From Hofstenia miamia (taxonomy: Eukaryota > Xenacoelomorpha > Acoela > Hofsteniidae), in assembly GCA_900660155.1 (NCBI GenBank), contig CABFPE010000008.1, forward strand, positions 1,124,453 through 1,188,452: a stretch of DNA of 64,000 nucleotides, read 5' to 3'. The notes beneath the pieces are model-generated. The model made no database searches, was not told the origin of the DNA, and worked only from the letters and a program-made list of their open reading frames with translations. The position numbers and the translations under genes are program-made. Shown piece after piece: positions 40,401 to 48,789 of this stretch (its first letter is position 1; each line of letters starts with the position of its first letter).

Positions 40401-42992
40401 CTAAAATGGGGCTATAAACGTCAATTTAGATTTGACAGTGAAAGGTTTCAACACAACATTGAGCTTTATACTGACAAATCGCGAACTGTTTCAAAATTAG
40501 GTGAAAAAATTGACAAGTCGGGTGAAGTTGTTGCGAGATGAAGCAATAGAATTCAAACAAACATTAACTATAAATTGTTTTATGACACTTGGTATAATTC
40601 ATGTGATCTCCAAGTACATCTTACCAAAGAGACATTCATTCTGTTGTAACACTACGAAGATTCAAAGGACATGCTCAAAAAGGAAATCCTTTGTTGAAAA
40701 ACAATGTAATAACATGAAGATGGATATAACTGTCGTCCGTTTGTTTGAAAATAAGTGTTGTTACTCTTTTGTCTGTTAACTGTTTTGCCAGTTTATTAAT
40801 TAGGTTTTAGTCATGCCTGCTGCTAAAGTGTCTCTCGTAGACCTTCAGACTTTTACTGATGCCCAATTTGCTTCTGTAGTTGGTGCTTTGAAGAAAAACG
40901 TCATTATCTCTCTGCTTCGCAAAGCTGTCTCCTCTCTGTCCAGTTCGCACGTCAACGTCAGCCTTCCGATGTTGCCTTACCATCATTGTCAGACTCCTTG
41001 CTAAACTCACCTACGATATTTCGTCCCGAGCTACACATCAAAATAAAAATTTCACAAATACTAGGCAGCATAATTTAAATCTTCGTATTAAATCTACACA
41101 TTCGCCGTAACTTGTAGAAATATTATTTCAATTATGAATAGTTGACAGTCCTGGTGTACTTAGCAGTCTGACTATTGCTATTGAAGTAAAACCTAATTTA
41201 ATAAAAATATTTGATTGACGTCTACTAAATTTCAACTAGTTCTGAAAAATTAAAGAGAGCAAACCGCTGACAAAATTATTTTCAAAATCGTTAATACACC
41301 ATTGTCTGTAGTATTACGTAAAATGAAAAACGCATTTCAAATGAAAATGGCAAATTTGAAAACCGTCCGATAGCTAAGTGTCATTGTTAAAACATATTTA
41401 AGGGTTGATATTAGTAAAATTTTCGAGTTTATAATAATAATTATATAAAGTTCATTATGAGTTGAGGAACAGGTCGAACATAGTAAAGAACGAATGCTTT
41501 GAAGACACAAAGGACTGATTAATTCAAATCATGGACTGAAATTATTTTTATCATAAACTGAGTTGTTATGATTAACTAATGATGGTACAAGAAATATACG
41601 TACAGTTTGTTGTTGACCATCTGGTCCAGTCGTAGTGATTGTCATTTGAGTAGCCATTCCAGGGGATTCAATACTAACTTCACCGTTTGCTCCAACTTGA
41701 GGACCTTCGAAGATCTTAGGCTAAATAAATATCCTAAGTGCTTAGCAATAAAATGTAATCTTGATTGCAATTTAACTTACTACAACTTCTCGAGACTTGA
41801 ATATAAATGAATTTTTATCACAATATGATACAAGATAGCGCCAAAAAGTAATATTTTAAACAATCAGTAATGGATATTACACTTCTCAATAATAGAGTAG
41901 ACCGATTAGCCAAACCCTAAGGCTTCCTTAATGAAAGATTCACCCAGGACTAAGCAAAAATAGAGAAATGCACTAGATACGAAAACGAAAAATAGGACTG
42001 TTAAAAGTTGCAAATGCGGTATTTTTGCAAAACAAAACCCACAAAATCAAATGTTAATGGAAATTGGAAATAACAGGAGCTATTTGCAACAGACATTTTT
42101 ATAGCATTGATGTACTATCGTCGCTTCGGACTCGAATTTCACTTGGGTGTTCAGATTATTAATGACAAGAAAAAAACATTTTCCTACACAATTGTGTAAA
42201 AATATTGTTTGAGTGAAAAAGCCGAATATTTCAGCATTATAAATAGAAAAAATGTAAATAGTTTTGATATTTAAATGTTCAAAGAAATTCTTAACATTTT
42301 TAGCATTTTAAATAGAATGCATAATACGGATCAATACAAAAAATTTAAAATAGTTAATTACCATATTTCCCGCCAAATCCGCATAAATACTTTTAACAAA
42401 GCGCAAAAATTGTTGCACATCTGAAGTGATTTGGGGCCTATATTGCTTGTGTAGATCGATGATGATTCGCGAACAAATGAGAACATTTTCTTCGTTATCC
42501 GTCTACAGAACAAATGAAAAACAAAATATCTAGACGAAAGAAGGGCACAAACCTCTATAAGTTTAAACATTAAGCTTAGTATATTGCGAACATGAGTTTT
42601 TAAGTGATCACTGTTTGGTAGGCGATGGAAGATCTCCAACATTTGCTTACGCATTTGTTGACTAGGGAGCTCTGCAATGAATTGAGGTTCAGTGTCCCGC
42701 AGGAGGCTGAGAAAATTTGGGACAAGGGTGACCAAAAAATCGGCATATCCGGAGCAAGTCGCAGCAGCCTAAACGAATAAATGCGAAAAATTAATATGGG
42801 TTCTTTTAAATGTCTCAAGCAAAACTGAAAAGATATTTCCCTGAAAAGCCATTAACTTACTTCTAAATTATCAGCTAATTCTTGCAAAGATCGCAATTTG
42901 TTTTCAATAGAAATCTTTTCATCTACAATGAGTTGGATGTGACCGAAGAGTTTATTTATGAGTGGCGCATAAGTAGTCGATGCTCCTGGCAT
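6884..42992 (-). CDS. TRRAP: TRRAP/Tra1 scaffold protein, N-terminal two thirds (continues off left edge)
   Basis: Orthologue of TRRAP (yeast Tra1), the nuclear pseudokinase scaffold that bridges transcription activators to SAGA and NuA4/TIP60 histone acetyltransferase complexes. I traced 45 exons whose joined frame gives about 2,561 residues that follow human TRRAP from its N-terminal HEAT region to about residue 2,680. Near-identical blocks include [80 protein letters not shown] and [12 protein letters not shown]. The catalytically dead PIKK domain, FAT and FATC are not in the window. The start is the ATG at 42992, 5 nt after a splice acceptor. Introns are short except where transposons landed (21324-27621, 8863-19464, 38642-41603). 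One exon is duplicated by an assembly gap, and one junction (36655/36618) is off by one base. Confidence 0.96.
8373..8641 (+). repeat. Dispersed duplicate, copy B (with 5693-5899)
   Basis: Same sequence family as 5693-5899, starting CAGTGTGAGTGGTGAATGA and ending in the shared GATGATTTTGAATACAT. It lies in the TRRAP intron between the exons ending at 8693 and starting at 8120. The extra internal segment (about 8515-8575) is absent from copy A. No target duplication or terminal repeat is obvious. Confidence 0.7.
9511..9740. repeat. Left subterminal GCTAGC cluster
   Basis: GCTAGC at 9524-9529, 9535-9540 and 9546-9551, spaced 11 bp (about one helical turn), with further CTAGC-like sites near 9708-9714 and 9731-9737. 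Mirrors the right-end cluster. Likely transposase-binding array, by analogy with CACTA elements. Confidence 0.7.
9741..11219. other. EnSpm-like element 5' noncoding region
   Basis: Strongly AT-rich. Short open frames on both strands at 10800-11077 overlap one another and resemble nothing I know, so I treat them as chance. This is the expected place for the element's promoter and 5' UTR. Confidence 0.5.
11220..13092 (+). pseudogene. Tnp2-like (EnSpm/CACTA-type) transposase relic
   Basis: Several plus-strand blocks follow the order of metazoan EnSpm transposases of the Transposase_21/Tnp2 type. They are an N-terminal acidic exon beginning [12 protein letters not shown] (11220), [13 protein letters not shown] near 11660, [20 protein letters not shown] with the catalytic-region aspartate (11850-11920), [10 protein letters not shown] (12090), [15 protein letters not shown] with [14 protein letters not shown] (12210-12320), [13 protein letters not shown] (12400), [19 protein letters not shown] (12590-12650), and [20 protein letters not shown] followed by [17 protein letters not shown] (12810-12930). 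The blocks lie in different frames. Some breaks may be introns, but there is at least one frame change near 12720-12740 with no splice signal, so I call it decayed. Family assignment rests on recalled motif order, not a search. Confidence 0.68.
13265..16884 (+). CDS. DUF4806-like protein, partner gene of the EnSpm-like element
   Basis: The C-terminal half matches the pattern of DUF4806 proteins. Exon 14226-14353 contains [19 protein letters not shown] (the PxxTxEEFxxF entry to the domain). Exon 14426-14624 contains [11 protein letters not shown] and [20 protein letters not shown]. Exon 16730-16884 contains [10 protein letters not shown], followed by a basic tail ending REDSD. Both internal junctions are GT-AG and keep phase (14353/14426 and 14624/16730). 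The second intron is 2.1 kb because a Tc1 element (14805-16456) sits in it. The 5' part is uncertain: candidate pieces are [16 protein letters not shown] at 13265 and a Kozak-like ACCATGG at 13719-13725 opening [15 protein letters not shown]. Function unknown; DUF4806 proteins often accompany transposons. It could be a captured host gene rather than an element gene. Confidence 0.55.
13420..13453. repeat. (TA)n microsatellite ending at an N
   Basis: About 30 bp of alternating TA ending in a single N at 13453, the likely site of an assembly join. Sequence after the N may not be contiguous with that before. Confidence 0.85.
14805..16456 (+). mobile_element. Tc1-like element nested in the DUF4806-like gene intron
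   Basis: Perfect 28-bp terminal inverted repeats (14805-14832 and 16429-16456, beginning CAGTCTGTTTCATATTAG) with TA on both sides. Both flanks are TA microsatellites, so it inserted into a TA run or TA runs grew at the duplicated target. The element is about 1.65 kb and carries a decayed transposase. Confidence 0.92.
15244..16275 (+). pseudogene. Tc1-like (DD34E) transposase, decayed, with intron
   Basis: The helix-turn-helix part is at 15244-15520 ([20 protein letters not shown], then a basic GRKRKTT linker). A stop follows TTVWRRLK near 15520. The second part reads [15 protein letters not shown] to 15639, then a 114-bp GT-AG intron (15640-15753), then [10 protein letters not shown] (first Asp, 15754-15785), [13 protein letters not shown] (second Asp, about 16010-16045) and, after a frame change near 16095, [10 protein letters not shown] with the expected Glu and a second stop where Trp is usual. 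The tail [13 protein letters not shown] ends near 16273. An intron in a Tc1 transposase is uncommon. Not functional as read. Confidence 0.85.
17188..18690 (+). pseudogene. Second nested Tc1-like element, decayed and duplicated by assembly
   Basis: The transposase starts [20 protein letters not shown] at 17188; the frame shifts after about 30 residues. The main open part, 17396-17929, reads [37 protein letters not shown] and [19 protein letters not shown] (first Asp). The second catalytic block is degenerate ([11 protein letters not shown] instead of QDDNATPHRA), and the third is lost (LPDMNLW with a stop). The end NARGGDTKY-like tail lies near 18650-18680. The segment 17578-18075 is repeated at 18077-18574 across an N at 18076, almost certainly one copy of DNA. 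No terminal inverted repeat found by eye. Confidence 0.82.
18691..19139. other. AT-rich tail of the EnSpm-like element
   Basis: No coding or repeat signal recognised between the nested Tc1 and the right subterminal cluster. Confidence 0.5.
19140..19279. repeat. Right subterminal GCTAGC cluster
   Basis: GCTAGC at 19154-19159, 19164-19169, 19216-19221 and 19250-19255, several as TACGCTAGC, plus diverged CTAGCG and GATAGC forms, ending in the terminal ATTTTCCAGT. The same motif and terminal sequence occur at 9511 in inverted orientation. Confidence 0.7.
19465..21323 (-). CDS. TRRAP: TRRAP exons 31-38
   Basis: Exons: 21323-21222, 21036-20800, 20747-20566, 20493-20310, 20266-20141, 20061-19822, 19789-19651, 19558-19465. 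Conserved blocks are [80 protein letters not shown] and [13 protein letters not shown]. The intron 20565-20494 is 72 bp, divisible by three and free of in-frame stops, so unspliced RNA would add 24 residues absent from the human protein. The block is separated from exon 30 by a 6.3-kb intron and from exon 39 by a 10.6-kb intron, both enlarged by transposons. Confidence 0.95.
22444..24354 (+). mobile_element. Mariner (DD34D, SETMAR type), decayed, in TRRAP intron 30
   Basis: Long terminal inverted repeats starting TTAGGTTGATGCATAA extend about 45 bp with a few mismatches (left from 22444, right to 24354), flanked by TA. Transposase pieces are a helix-turn-helix region from 22556 ([20 protein letters not shown]), a first catalytic block [11 protein letters not shown] near 23012-23045, and HHDNARPH...[10 protein letters not shown] (near 23398-23530) with 34 residues between the last two aspartates. 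The usual SPDLAP before the third Asp reads SVTEAP. Several stops and frame changes interrupt it. The region 23184-23754 recurs at 23756-24326 across a single N, so the true length is probably about 1.34 kb, normal for mariner. Confidence 0.92.
24356..27621. other. TRRAP intron 30: unassigned, partly coding-like
   Basis: Plus-strand fragments near 24870-25320 and 25500-26120 have protein-like composition ([40 protein letters not shown]) but are broken by many stops. I suspect a decayed DNA transposon and cannot name the family. The remainder is AT-rich, with a short TA tract near 26467. Confidence 0.45.
27622..35793 (-). CDS. TRRAP: TRRAP exons 13-30 (central HEAT region)
   Basis: Exons: 35793-35584, 33417-33252, 32962-32706, 32658-32461, 32351-32200, 31669-31560, 31481-31386, 31275-31097, 31023-30938, 30887-30593, 30547-30311, 30252-30165, 30110-29989, 29184-28942, 28752-28510, 28437-28237, 28140-27953, 27829-27622. 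This is the best-conserved part: [96 protein letters not shown] and [20 protein letters not shown]. Every join keeps phase. The acceptor at 32963/32964 lies upstream of the apparent frame start and restores the [10 protein letters not shown] block, which shows that some first codons of isolated reading frames here are intronic. Confidence 0.96.
29185..29988. other. TRRAP intron, nothing recognised
   Basis: About 0.8 kb of AT-rich intron between exons at 30110-29989 and 29184-28942; no element ends or coding signal seen. Confidence 0.6.
31670..32199. other. TRRAP intron, nothing recognised
   Basis: About 0.5 kb of AT-rich intron between exons at 32351-32200 and 31669-31560, with no recognised feature. 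Confidence 0.6.
33418..35583. other. TRRAP intron, nothing recognised
   Basis: About 2.2 kb intron between the exons at 35793-35584 and 33417-33252. Open frames of 60-80 codons on the minus strand at 34130-35125 have no recognisable motif and no conserved TRRAP block, so I leave them out. Confidence 0.55.
35794..36384. other. TRRAP intron with short TA tract
   Basis: About 0.6 kb intron. A TA-rich tract lies near 36050-36105. No gene signal. Confidence 0.6.
36385..42992 (-). CDS. TRRAP: TRRAP exons 1-12 (N-terminal HEAT region)
   Basis: Exons: 42992-42861, 42768-42553, 42502-42362, 41720-41604, 38641-38475, 38432-38336, 38284-38067, 37990-37786, 37658-37567, 37186-37018, 36834-36654/5, 36618-36385. 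The second exon reads [20 protein letters not shown], matching the human block at the same place; later blocks are [10 protein letters not shown]-like, [17 protein letters not shown] and [17 protein letters not shown]. The non-conserved insert of human TRRAP (proline-rich) is replaced by a Ser/Thr/Glu-rich segment in the exon at 37186. All junctions are GT-AG and phase-consistent except the last, where a canonical G|GTAATT donor leaves one base too many. The exon at 37658-37567 also appears at 37376-37285, across an N gap; only one copy is expected to be real. Confidence 0.95.
37206..37748. repeat. Direct duplication around an N gap (assembly)
   Basis: 37206-37466 and 37488-37748 appear identical and flank a 21-base N run (37467-37487). 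The unit contains a whole TRRAP exon (37376-37285 and 37658-37567). Most simply this is two overlapping contig ends placed side by side. Confidence 0.9.
38642..40119. other. TRRAP intron 4, AT-rich left part
   Basis: No gene recognised. A short GC-alternating run (near 39928-39942, CCCGGGCGCGCGCGC) stands out in very AT-rich surroundings. Confidence 0.55.
40120..41030 (+). pseudogene. piggyBac-type transposase fossil in TRRAP intron 4
   Basis: Plus-strand fragments in several frames follow a PGBD-type piggyBac transposase. [17 protein letters not shown] (near 40300) ends at the position of the first catalytic Asp region, then [13 protein letters not shown] (near 40372-40410). [14 protein letters not shown] (40500-40540) and [20 protein letters not shown] (near 40570-40630) correspond to the segment around the second Asp, where DNWF is expected. 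[18 protein letters not shown] follows near 40655. Many stops and frame changes; no ends found. It is a different lineage from the intact piggyBac at 3028. Confidence 0.65.
41721..42361. other. TRRAP intron 3, nothing recognised
   Basis: About 0.64 kb AT-rich intron between exons 3 and 4, without recognised features. Confidence 0.6.
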
Positions 42993-43001
42993 CGAAACTG
43001 A
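42990..43001 (-). promoter_or_regulatory. Splice acceptor 5 nt before the TRRAP start codon
   Basis: On the minus strand TGTGTTTCAG precedes TTTCG and then ATG (42992-42990). A good polypyrimidine-AG acceptor this close to the start means either a 5' UTR intron or spliced-leader trans-splicing, which nematodes use. Confidence 0.65.
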
Positions 43002-44078
43002 AACACAATATTAAATAAAACATATGAGATATTTTACACTATCTTACATAATTACTAAGGCTGCTATTCTTATAATCATAAACATTACTAATTAGGCAAT
43101 ATGGCACTTAATAAAGGCAACTACCGTATTAAAATTAATACTTATGGTCAGTAAATAACCTTAAATTGAAATGAATGTAAATACCGTGTCCATAACGTTG
43201 TCCATTGCTCAGATATGATTTAAACGCAGAAATCCAAATAGAGAAAAGTATGCAAAAGTAAAATAATGTACACTCATTTTTTTTCAAACACTAATTTGCT
43301 TTTAGAATGCCATACTAAGACATCCTGCTTGACGATCATTCTGTGTATGGGATATAATTCGTATATTAAAATTTATCCAAAACGAAATGCAGCTACGTGT
43401 AGTTTTATGAATACGGTTGCATGCAATAACCATCAAATCCAATCTTCTACATTTAAAACATTTTCAAAATTTTAAAATGATTAAACGTGCTTAAAGCATT
43501 TAACACAAATAGTATTCAGGAAACAATTTAAATATATTTGGCAAACAGTTTCGATTTTTGGAGTAGGCATTTAAAGTTATATTTGGAACTTAAAATCAAT
43601 TTGTAAATACAAAATTCAAATAGCCCGGAAAAGCTCTGTAAATTTCATCACTATGCCTATCATCTGTGTTAAACCAGTAGATTTGAATTAAACATGGAAT
43701 AAGGGTTAAAATAATAAAGGAAATACATAATTTCACTTTGAGTAATGTGAAACATTCAATTTACTCTGAAAAATAGACTTCACTTTCAAAATAATCAAAT
43801 GTTAACTGACATTAAATTGTTGAACAAGGGCTTTCAATTTATAAAATTTCTATATCATGATTGGGGTCTGCTTGTATTTAACCATAAAAAAATTGTCGAG
43901 CAAAAAACGTTTATCTTTCACTTAAATATGAATCAGTTCAAGTTAATTTAAATTGGTTTACAATAATGTATTTAGGCATAAAAAATAGCCTTCCCCCTCG
44001 CGTAGCAGGCCACACTATTATTGAAAATGATTAAATTGGTCAACGATTCGTAGAGAAATTTATAACTGACAAAATGAA
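42998..44078. other. DDX49-TRRAP intergenic region
   Basis: About 1.1 kb between the DDX49 stop and the splice acceptor just upstream of the TRRAP start. AT-rich, no coding signal. It must contain the TRRAP promoter, a 5' UTR exon, or an outron if the TRRAP mRNA is trans-spliced. Confidence 0.55.
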
Positions 44079-45954
44079 CTATGAAATAGACTTTAATTTC
44101 CGTCTGAATGACCGACGTTCTGAATATAAATTTAGTAAGTTCAATTGATCGCGCATCTTCTGAGCTTTTCGACGTTTACCAAATTGTCTGCTGCTTAAAC
44201 GATGCTCGGCCTCTCTTTTAGCCAATGAAATTTCCAAAAGAATTGGAAGGACATCTGCTTCTTTAATGCTATTGTCAGAATTCATTTTCAGACCGATTCT
44301 TTGTTCAATGGCTCTAGTGTTTTCAAATAATGCATTCAGATTTAATGCAATTTCTTAGAGAAATTTTGAAATCAATCTTTTCAGAAAAGGGTAATGATAA
44401 TGTTTCTATGAAATGTAAAAAACTTGCCATGCAATTTAAATCAAATTGTGTAGCTAAGCACAATCATATTATAATAAATATATGTGAATGAAAGTAGGTT
44501 TCCAAATGCTACTTAATTGTAGAGTAATTTTTTTATACAAGAAATAATATTTGTGTCAAAACTTCCTAAGGAATAATGGATTCAAGGAATATTTGAAAAC
44601 ACACTTGAAGTTATCGACATCATACTGCGTTACAAAAGTGACAGCCCGACCGCAGCGACCTGCACGGGCAGTTCTTCCGACACGATGTATGTAGTCATTC
44701 GGTTGCGCAGGTACATTGTAATTGACAACATGCTCCACAGAAGGCATATCTAAACCCCTACTGGCAACATCAGTGCAAATGAGTAAACGAACAGTCCCAT
44801 TTCGAAATCGAGCCAAAGAAGAGTTTCGATGACGTTGTTTCAACAAAGAATGCAAAGGAACGTTATCAAATTCCAGTGAGTTTAGAACCATACTTAAAGT
44901 CTGACATGCAAAACAAGTCTTTACAAATATCATCATCTGGTGGGCTTTTGGAGAATCCTAAATTATGAAACAATATTCTTAAGGCAAAATTACTAGTATG
45001 TCGTGTAGATAGAATTGTGAAACATACTTCAAGAAAATTTTTAACCAACTGTACAAAATGAGCGTCTTTTGTGTCAGCTGGAACAAGAATATATTTCTGA
45101 TCCAATTCTGACACAGTAACCGTGTTATTAATGTCTTCTGAACACCAAATAAAGGGTTCTTTACTGGTAACGTTTAACAACTGCTCGAGAGCAGAAGTCA
45201 GCGTAGCACTGAATAACAACGTTTGTCGTCCTAAATGCAGGAATACATTAAATTCTACTGTCATAAGCAGTTGAAAATTTTAATGCATATCTATGACGTG
45301 TAATTTAGCATTTTAAGCAATGTAAAAATTTAATTTGAATATTTCATGAAAAGTCAATATACATAAAAATGAATTAACAACCTTTCGTGGGGATCCTATC
45401 CAAAATTTCGCCAAGATCAGGCGCAAATGAATCAGACATTAGCCTATCAGCTTCATCAATAACGAATATTTTTAGACGAGAAAAATCGATTGTTGAATCA
45501 GCCTCTAAAATATACGACAACCTGCCAGGTGTTGCAACTACCACATGGGGCCTGGTCTCTAATTCACGAATTTGATCAACCTATAATTAGAACTATAACA
45601 CAAATGATATTTTCATGTACATACTTGAGTGTTTCCACCGGTAATGAGGCTTACTTTTAGACTAATAGGCCGGCCAAGTGCGATAAATGTATCTGCTATT
45701 TGAGTGGCCAATTCCCTTGTTGGCGTTAAAACCAATGCAAATAATCCACAAGGATCACAACTTAACATTTGCAATATTGGTAAAACAAAGGCAGCTGTTT
45801 TACCCGATCCAGTCTTGGCACATGCAAGAACATCCTTCCCTCTTAAAATTTGAGGAATACAGTTTTTCTGCACAGAAGTAGGCTTCTTAATTCCCAGGCT
45901 AGAGCTTTGAGCTACAAGCCATTTGTGCAAATTTAAATCAGACAAGGAATTCAT
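44079..45954 (-). CDS. DDX49: DDX49/Dbp8 DEAD-box RNA helicase, complete
   Basis: ATP-dependent RNA helicase of the nucleolus, needed for pre-rRNA processing (yeast Dbp8, human DDX49). Five exons join in phase: 45954-45625, 45580-45382, 45230-45028, 44957-44605, 44313-44079, giving 439 residues against 483 in human; the C-terminal lysine-rich tail is shorter. Motifs in order: Q motif region ([15 protein letters not shown]), Walker A AKTGSGKT, motif Ia PTRELA, GG, motif Ib TPGR, VIDEAD, FSATL, then [20 protein letters not shown] and [21 protein letters not shown] after motif VI resembles human VTQYDIHLVH, which separates DDX49 from DDX47/Rrp3. The ATG at 45954 is chosen because a splice acceptor ends 6 nt upstream. 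All introns are GT-AG. Confidence 0.96.
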
Positions 45955-45962
45955 CAATTGCT
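45950..45962 (-). promoter_or_regulatory. Splice acceptor 6 nt before the DDX49 start codon
   Basis: On the minus strand ATATTTTAG precedes CAATTG and then ATG (45954-45952). Same arrangement as at the TRRAP start; compatible with trans-splicing or a 5' UTR intron. Confidence 0.6.
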
Positions 45963-47929
45963 AAAATATGTCAAAGTTTAAAGAAGTGCAACATGCATCC
46001 ATATACACGAATATACATAAACTGCAGTGTGCAGTATACGAATGCAATATATATATATATATATATACATATATATACAAACCAGGTATATACCTCCCTT
46101 GATGTCCACATATTATTATATCTCCCTTTTTTTACCCATTTTGTAGAAATTATTATACCTTCCTTTATGTAGAAGTAACAATTTTCTGATATGAATGTCT
46201 TCTTTTGGAATGCTTCATTTTGATGGAATATTTTCCAACATTCTTCAAATTGGGTACAAAGATATTCTTTTTCTAAAGTTTCGCTAGAATATTCCATTTG
46301 TGTAGGATGCCCCGTTTTTAAATTTTCCGGAATTTATTGGATAAAATTTCTTTCTTCCAAAATTTCATAATTAAAGTTGGACTAAAATATAAAATTGTAC
46401 AATTCTATATTTGTAAATGAATAGTAGTGCAAATTAGTCCATTCATACTTCCAAACACCATGGTCACTTTCACATATAAATATTGTTTTAAGCTATTGGT
46501 TAAAGGAAAACTTTATTGGAGACTGATATCCAGTTTAATGAACAGTTTTTAGTAATTAATAAATTTTCAATTTTGTTGAAAATCGTTTTAAATTAGATTA
46601 AATTGGATCAATTTTGCCACTAACATGTCTGCAAAATCAAAAGAACAATTTTACGTAATTTGACATGGCTCAATGCACAGTTAGCATTAATGTTATTCAA
46701 TTTGTCGGCTTAATTTCAATAAAAATCGGTATTTCAGAAATTCTAAGTGCTTAGAAAACAACAGAAATACAAAAGCAACAGGAATGCATTTATGATTCTT
46801 GTGATGTGACTGGTTAAGCATGATTTTTTGTATGAACGTTTAAATAGTTTACGTTTTCTTATTCTTGATACCCTCAGTTTTTCCTGAAAATTGGATATCA
46901 GAATGAAGCCAAACGTTTTTCAATTTCTTCATTCTATCACGAATTTTTGTATTTGGGATATTAAAGATAATAGCGTAAGTAAATTCTAGTTGATTATGCA
47001 AATAAATTAAATTCAATATTAAAGTTTATAATGTAGCATGGCCTCAACTGAATCATGTGTATTTAACCCGACCCAACCCAATATGACTTTTCAATATCTG
47101 ACACAACCCAAATGCAATCAATATACGTTTTCTACAAAATCCATGCTGAATAATTTATATGTATGTACATTATAGTAAAATAATTTCAGATTAACTAATA
47201 ATTGTCATTTACATACATGTAAAGTAACTATCATCAAAAAATTTATATTGTCAACTTATTGAACCAGCCCTGAACGATCTAGTTCACGAAAGGCATATCT
47301 GATTATTGCGGGTGGCTTTATTACCATTTGCATTAGAAATGTTTTATCTATGGGTGCAGTAATGAAAGAATTGATTAAAATTATAAGTATGGCGGAGGTG
47401 CTGAAAACAAATTCGAAAGTTGAAAGTATTCATAATCGTTGTTCCAAAAAGTCCAATGCATTTTTATTAGATGAAACTTTAAGAGTTTTACATTCGATAG
47501 TATTTTTGTTGCATGTTTTAGCATCTCAGATTTTATAACCCATCATTTCATATTTCATGATTAATGGACGTTTTACAGTATGCGTGGTATTTAAGTAAAT
47601 AAAAAATTGACCTGGCTGCGGCGCAGTAATTGAATTAATTAATATTACTATGTAGTTTATCCCAGCGAACTATGATTGAGCTCTGGCAATAATTAAGTTT
47701 GAAAAGGCAAAATATTTAATATCAATCATTTTAAAACATTTTGTACACATTGGGAGATATATTAATCACTGCAGTCATAGTGGGAGATATAATAATCTTA
47801 TTGAATTATTAATTGCCATAGTAACGAAATAAAAATATTTGCACTATATTTAATTTCATTCATATAATTATCCATTAAAATTAGATAAACGCCTTAAGAA
47901 GTTATAACAGCCTCCCGCTATGTACAATA
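45963..47929. other. Intergenic AT-rich DNA with TA microsatellite
   Basis: A TA tract at about 46047-46078. The open frames at 45971-46297 (minus) and 47350-47538 (plus) carry no recognisable domain and are biased by low complexity. No gene called. Confidence 0.55.
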
Positions 47930-48780
47930 GAATAGAAAATATGCGTGTGTCATCAGCATATAGCATGCATGTAGAGTTGAAAGCAGCGATTATTGGCGTA
48001 AGGTCATTGATGAAGATTAAGAACAAAAGAGGACCAAGAATTGAACCCTGAGGAACACCAGAGGTGACCGGAAGTTCATCACAAAGAATAGAATCAATTC
48101 AAACATTGAGATCTGTTAGTGAGATAACTGGAGATGAGAGACACAAAAGAGGAATTTTATCAAAGGCCGTTTTGAAATCAAGATAGACAGTAAAAAGAGA
48201 GATACTTCTATCGAAATGAGAATAAGCTGTGTCAAGGAAACGTGAAAGATTGAGGACAGATTTCTGAGACATGAAACTGTACTGATTCGGAAATCAATGG
48301 ACGGGATAGATAGCGTTGAAAATAAGCCGTTCAAAAGCAAGAGATAGATGAGAAAGAATGGAAATTGGATGACAGGAAGAACAAAAATGTCTCGGAAGAT
48401 TCTTGCCAGAGTTAAAGAATAACAGCAGCTTTTTCCAAATTTGAGGAAACGTAGAAGATAAGATGATTGATTGGAAGAGCTGAAACAAAGGATCAGATAG
48501 AGAAGATGCAATGTTTTTAATTAGAACAGTTGATAATTGATCATGAGGAATGGAGTGCGACTTAATAGAGGACAACATTTTAAAGATTGTATGTGGAGAG
48601 AGTACAAGACAAATATTCATTAAAAAGATTTGATGTCACAAAGAGAGTGAGTAAATTTACCATTTAATTCTACAGCCAAAGGAAGAGATTTGCTGTTGGA
48701 AAGGTATTTGATAAATTTATGTGCAGAGCTGATGGAAAGTCGGGAGTTCTTGTTGTCCAACCTGATTTCAGCAATCTAAT
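47930..48780 (-). pseudogene. Jockey/CR1-like LINE reverse-transcriptase fragment
   Basis: Minus-strand blocks in the order of a non-LTR reverse transcriptase: FIKYLSNSKSLPLAVELNGK and CDIKSFNEYL (about 48750-48610), LIKNIASSLSDPLFQLF with FPQIWKKLLLFF (48520-48420), CHPISILSHLSLAFERLIFN (48370-48300), TVYLDFKTAFDKIP (about 48190-48150), [20 protein letters not shown] (48060-48010) and MLYADDT (47970-47950), which keeps the catalytic YADD. The blocks lie in different frames, so it is decayed. Endonuclease and 3' parts are absent. The clade call (jockey or CR1 type) is from the [17 protein letters not shown] pattern. Confidence 0.82.
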
Positions 48781-48789
48781 CGCTTTTGA

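Noticed and set aside
45971-46297. Minus-strand frame of 108 codons with a YIYIYIYI tract
   Set aside because: It reads through a TA microsatellite and shows no domain or conserved segment.
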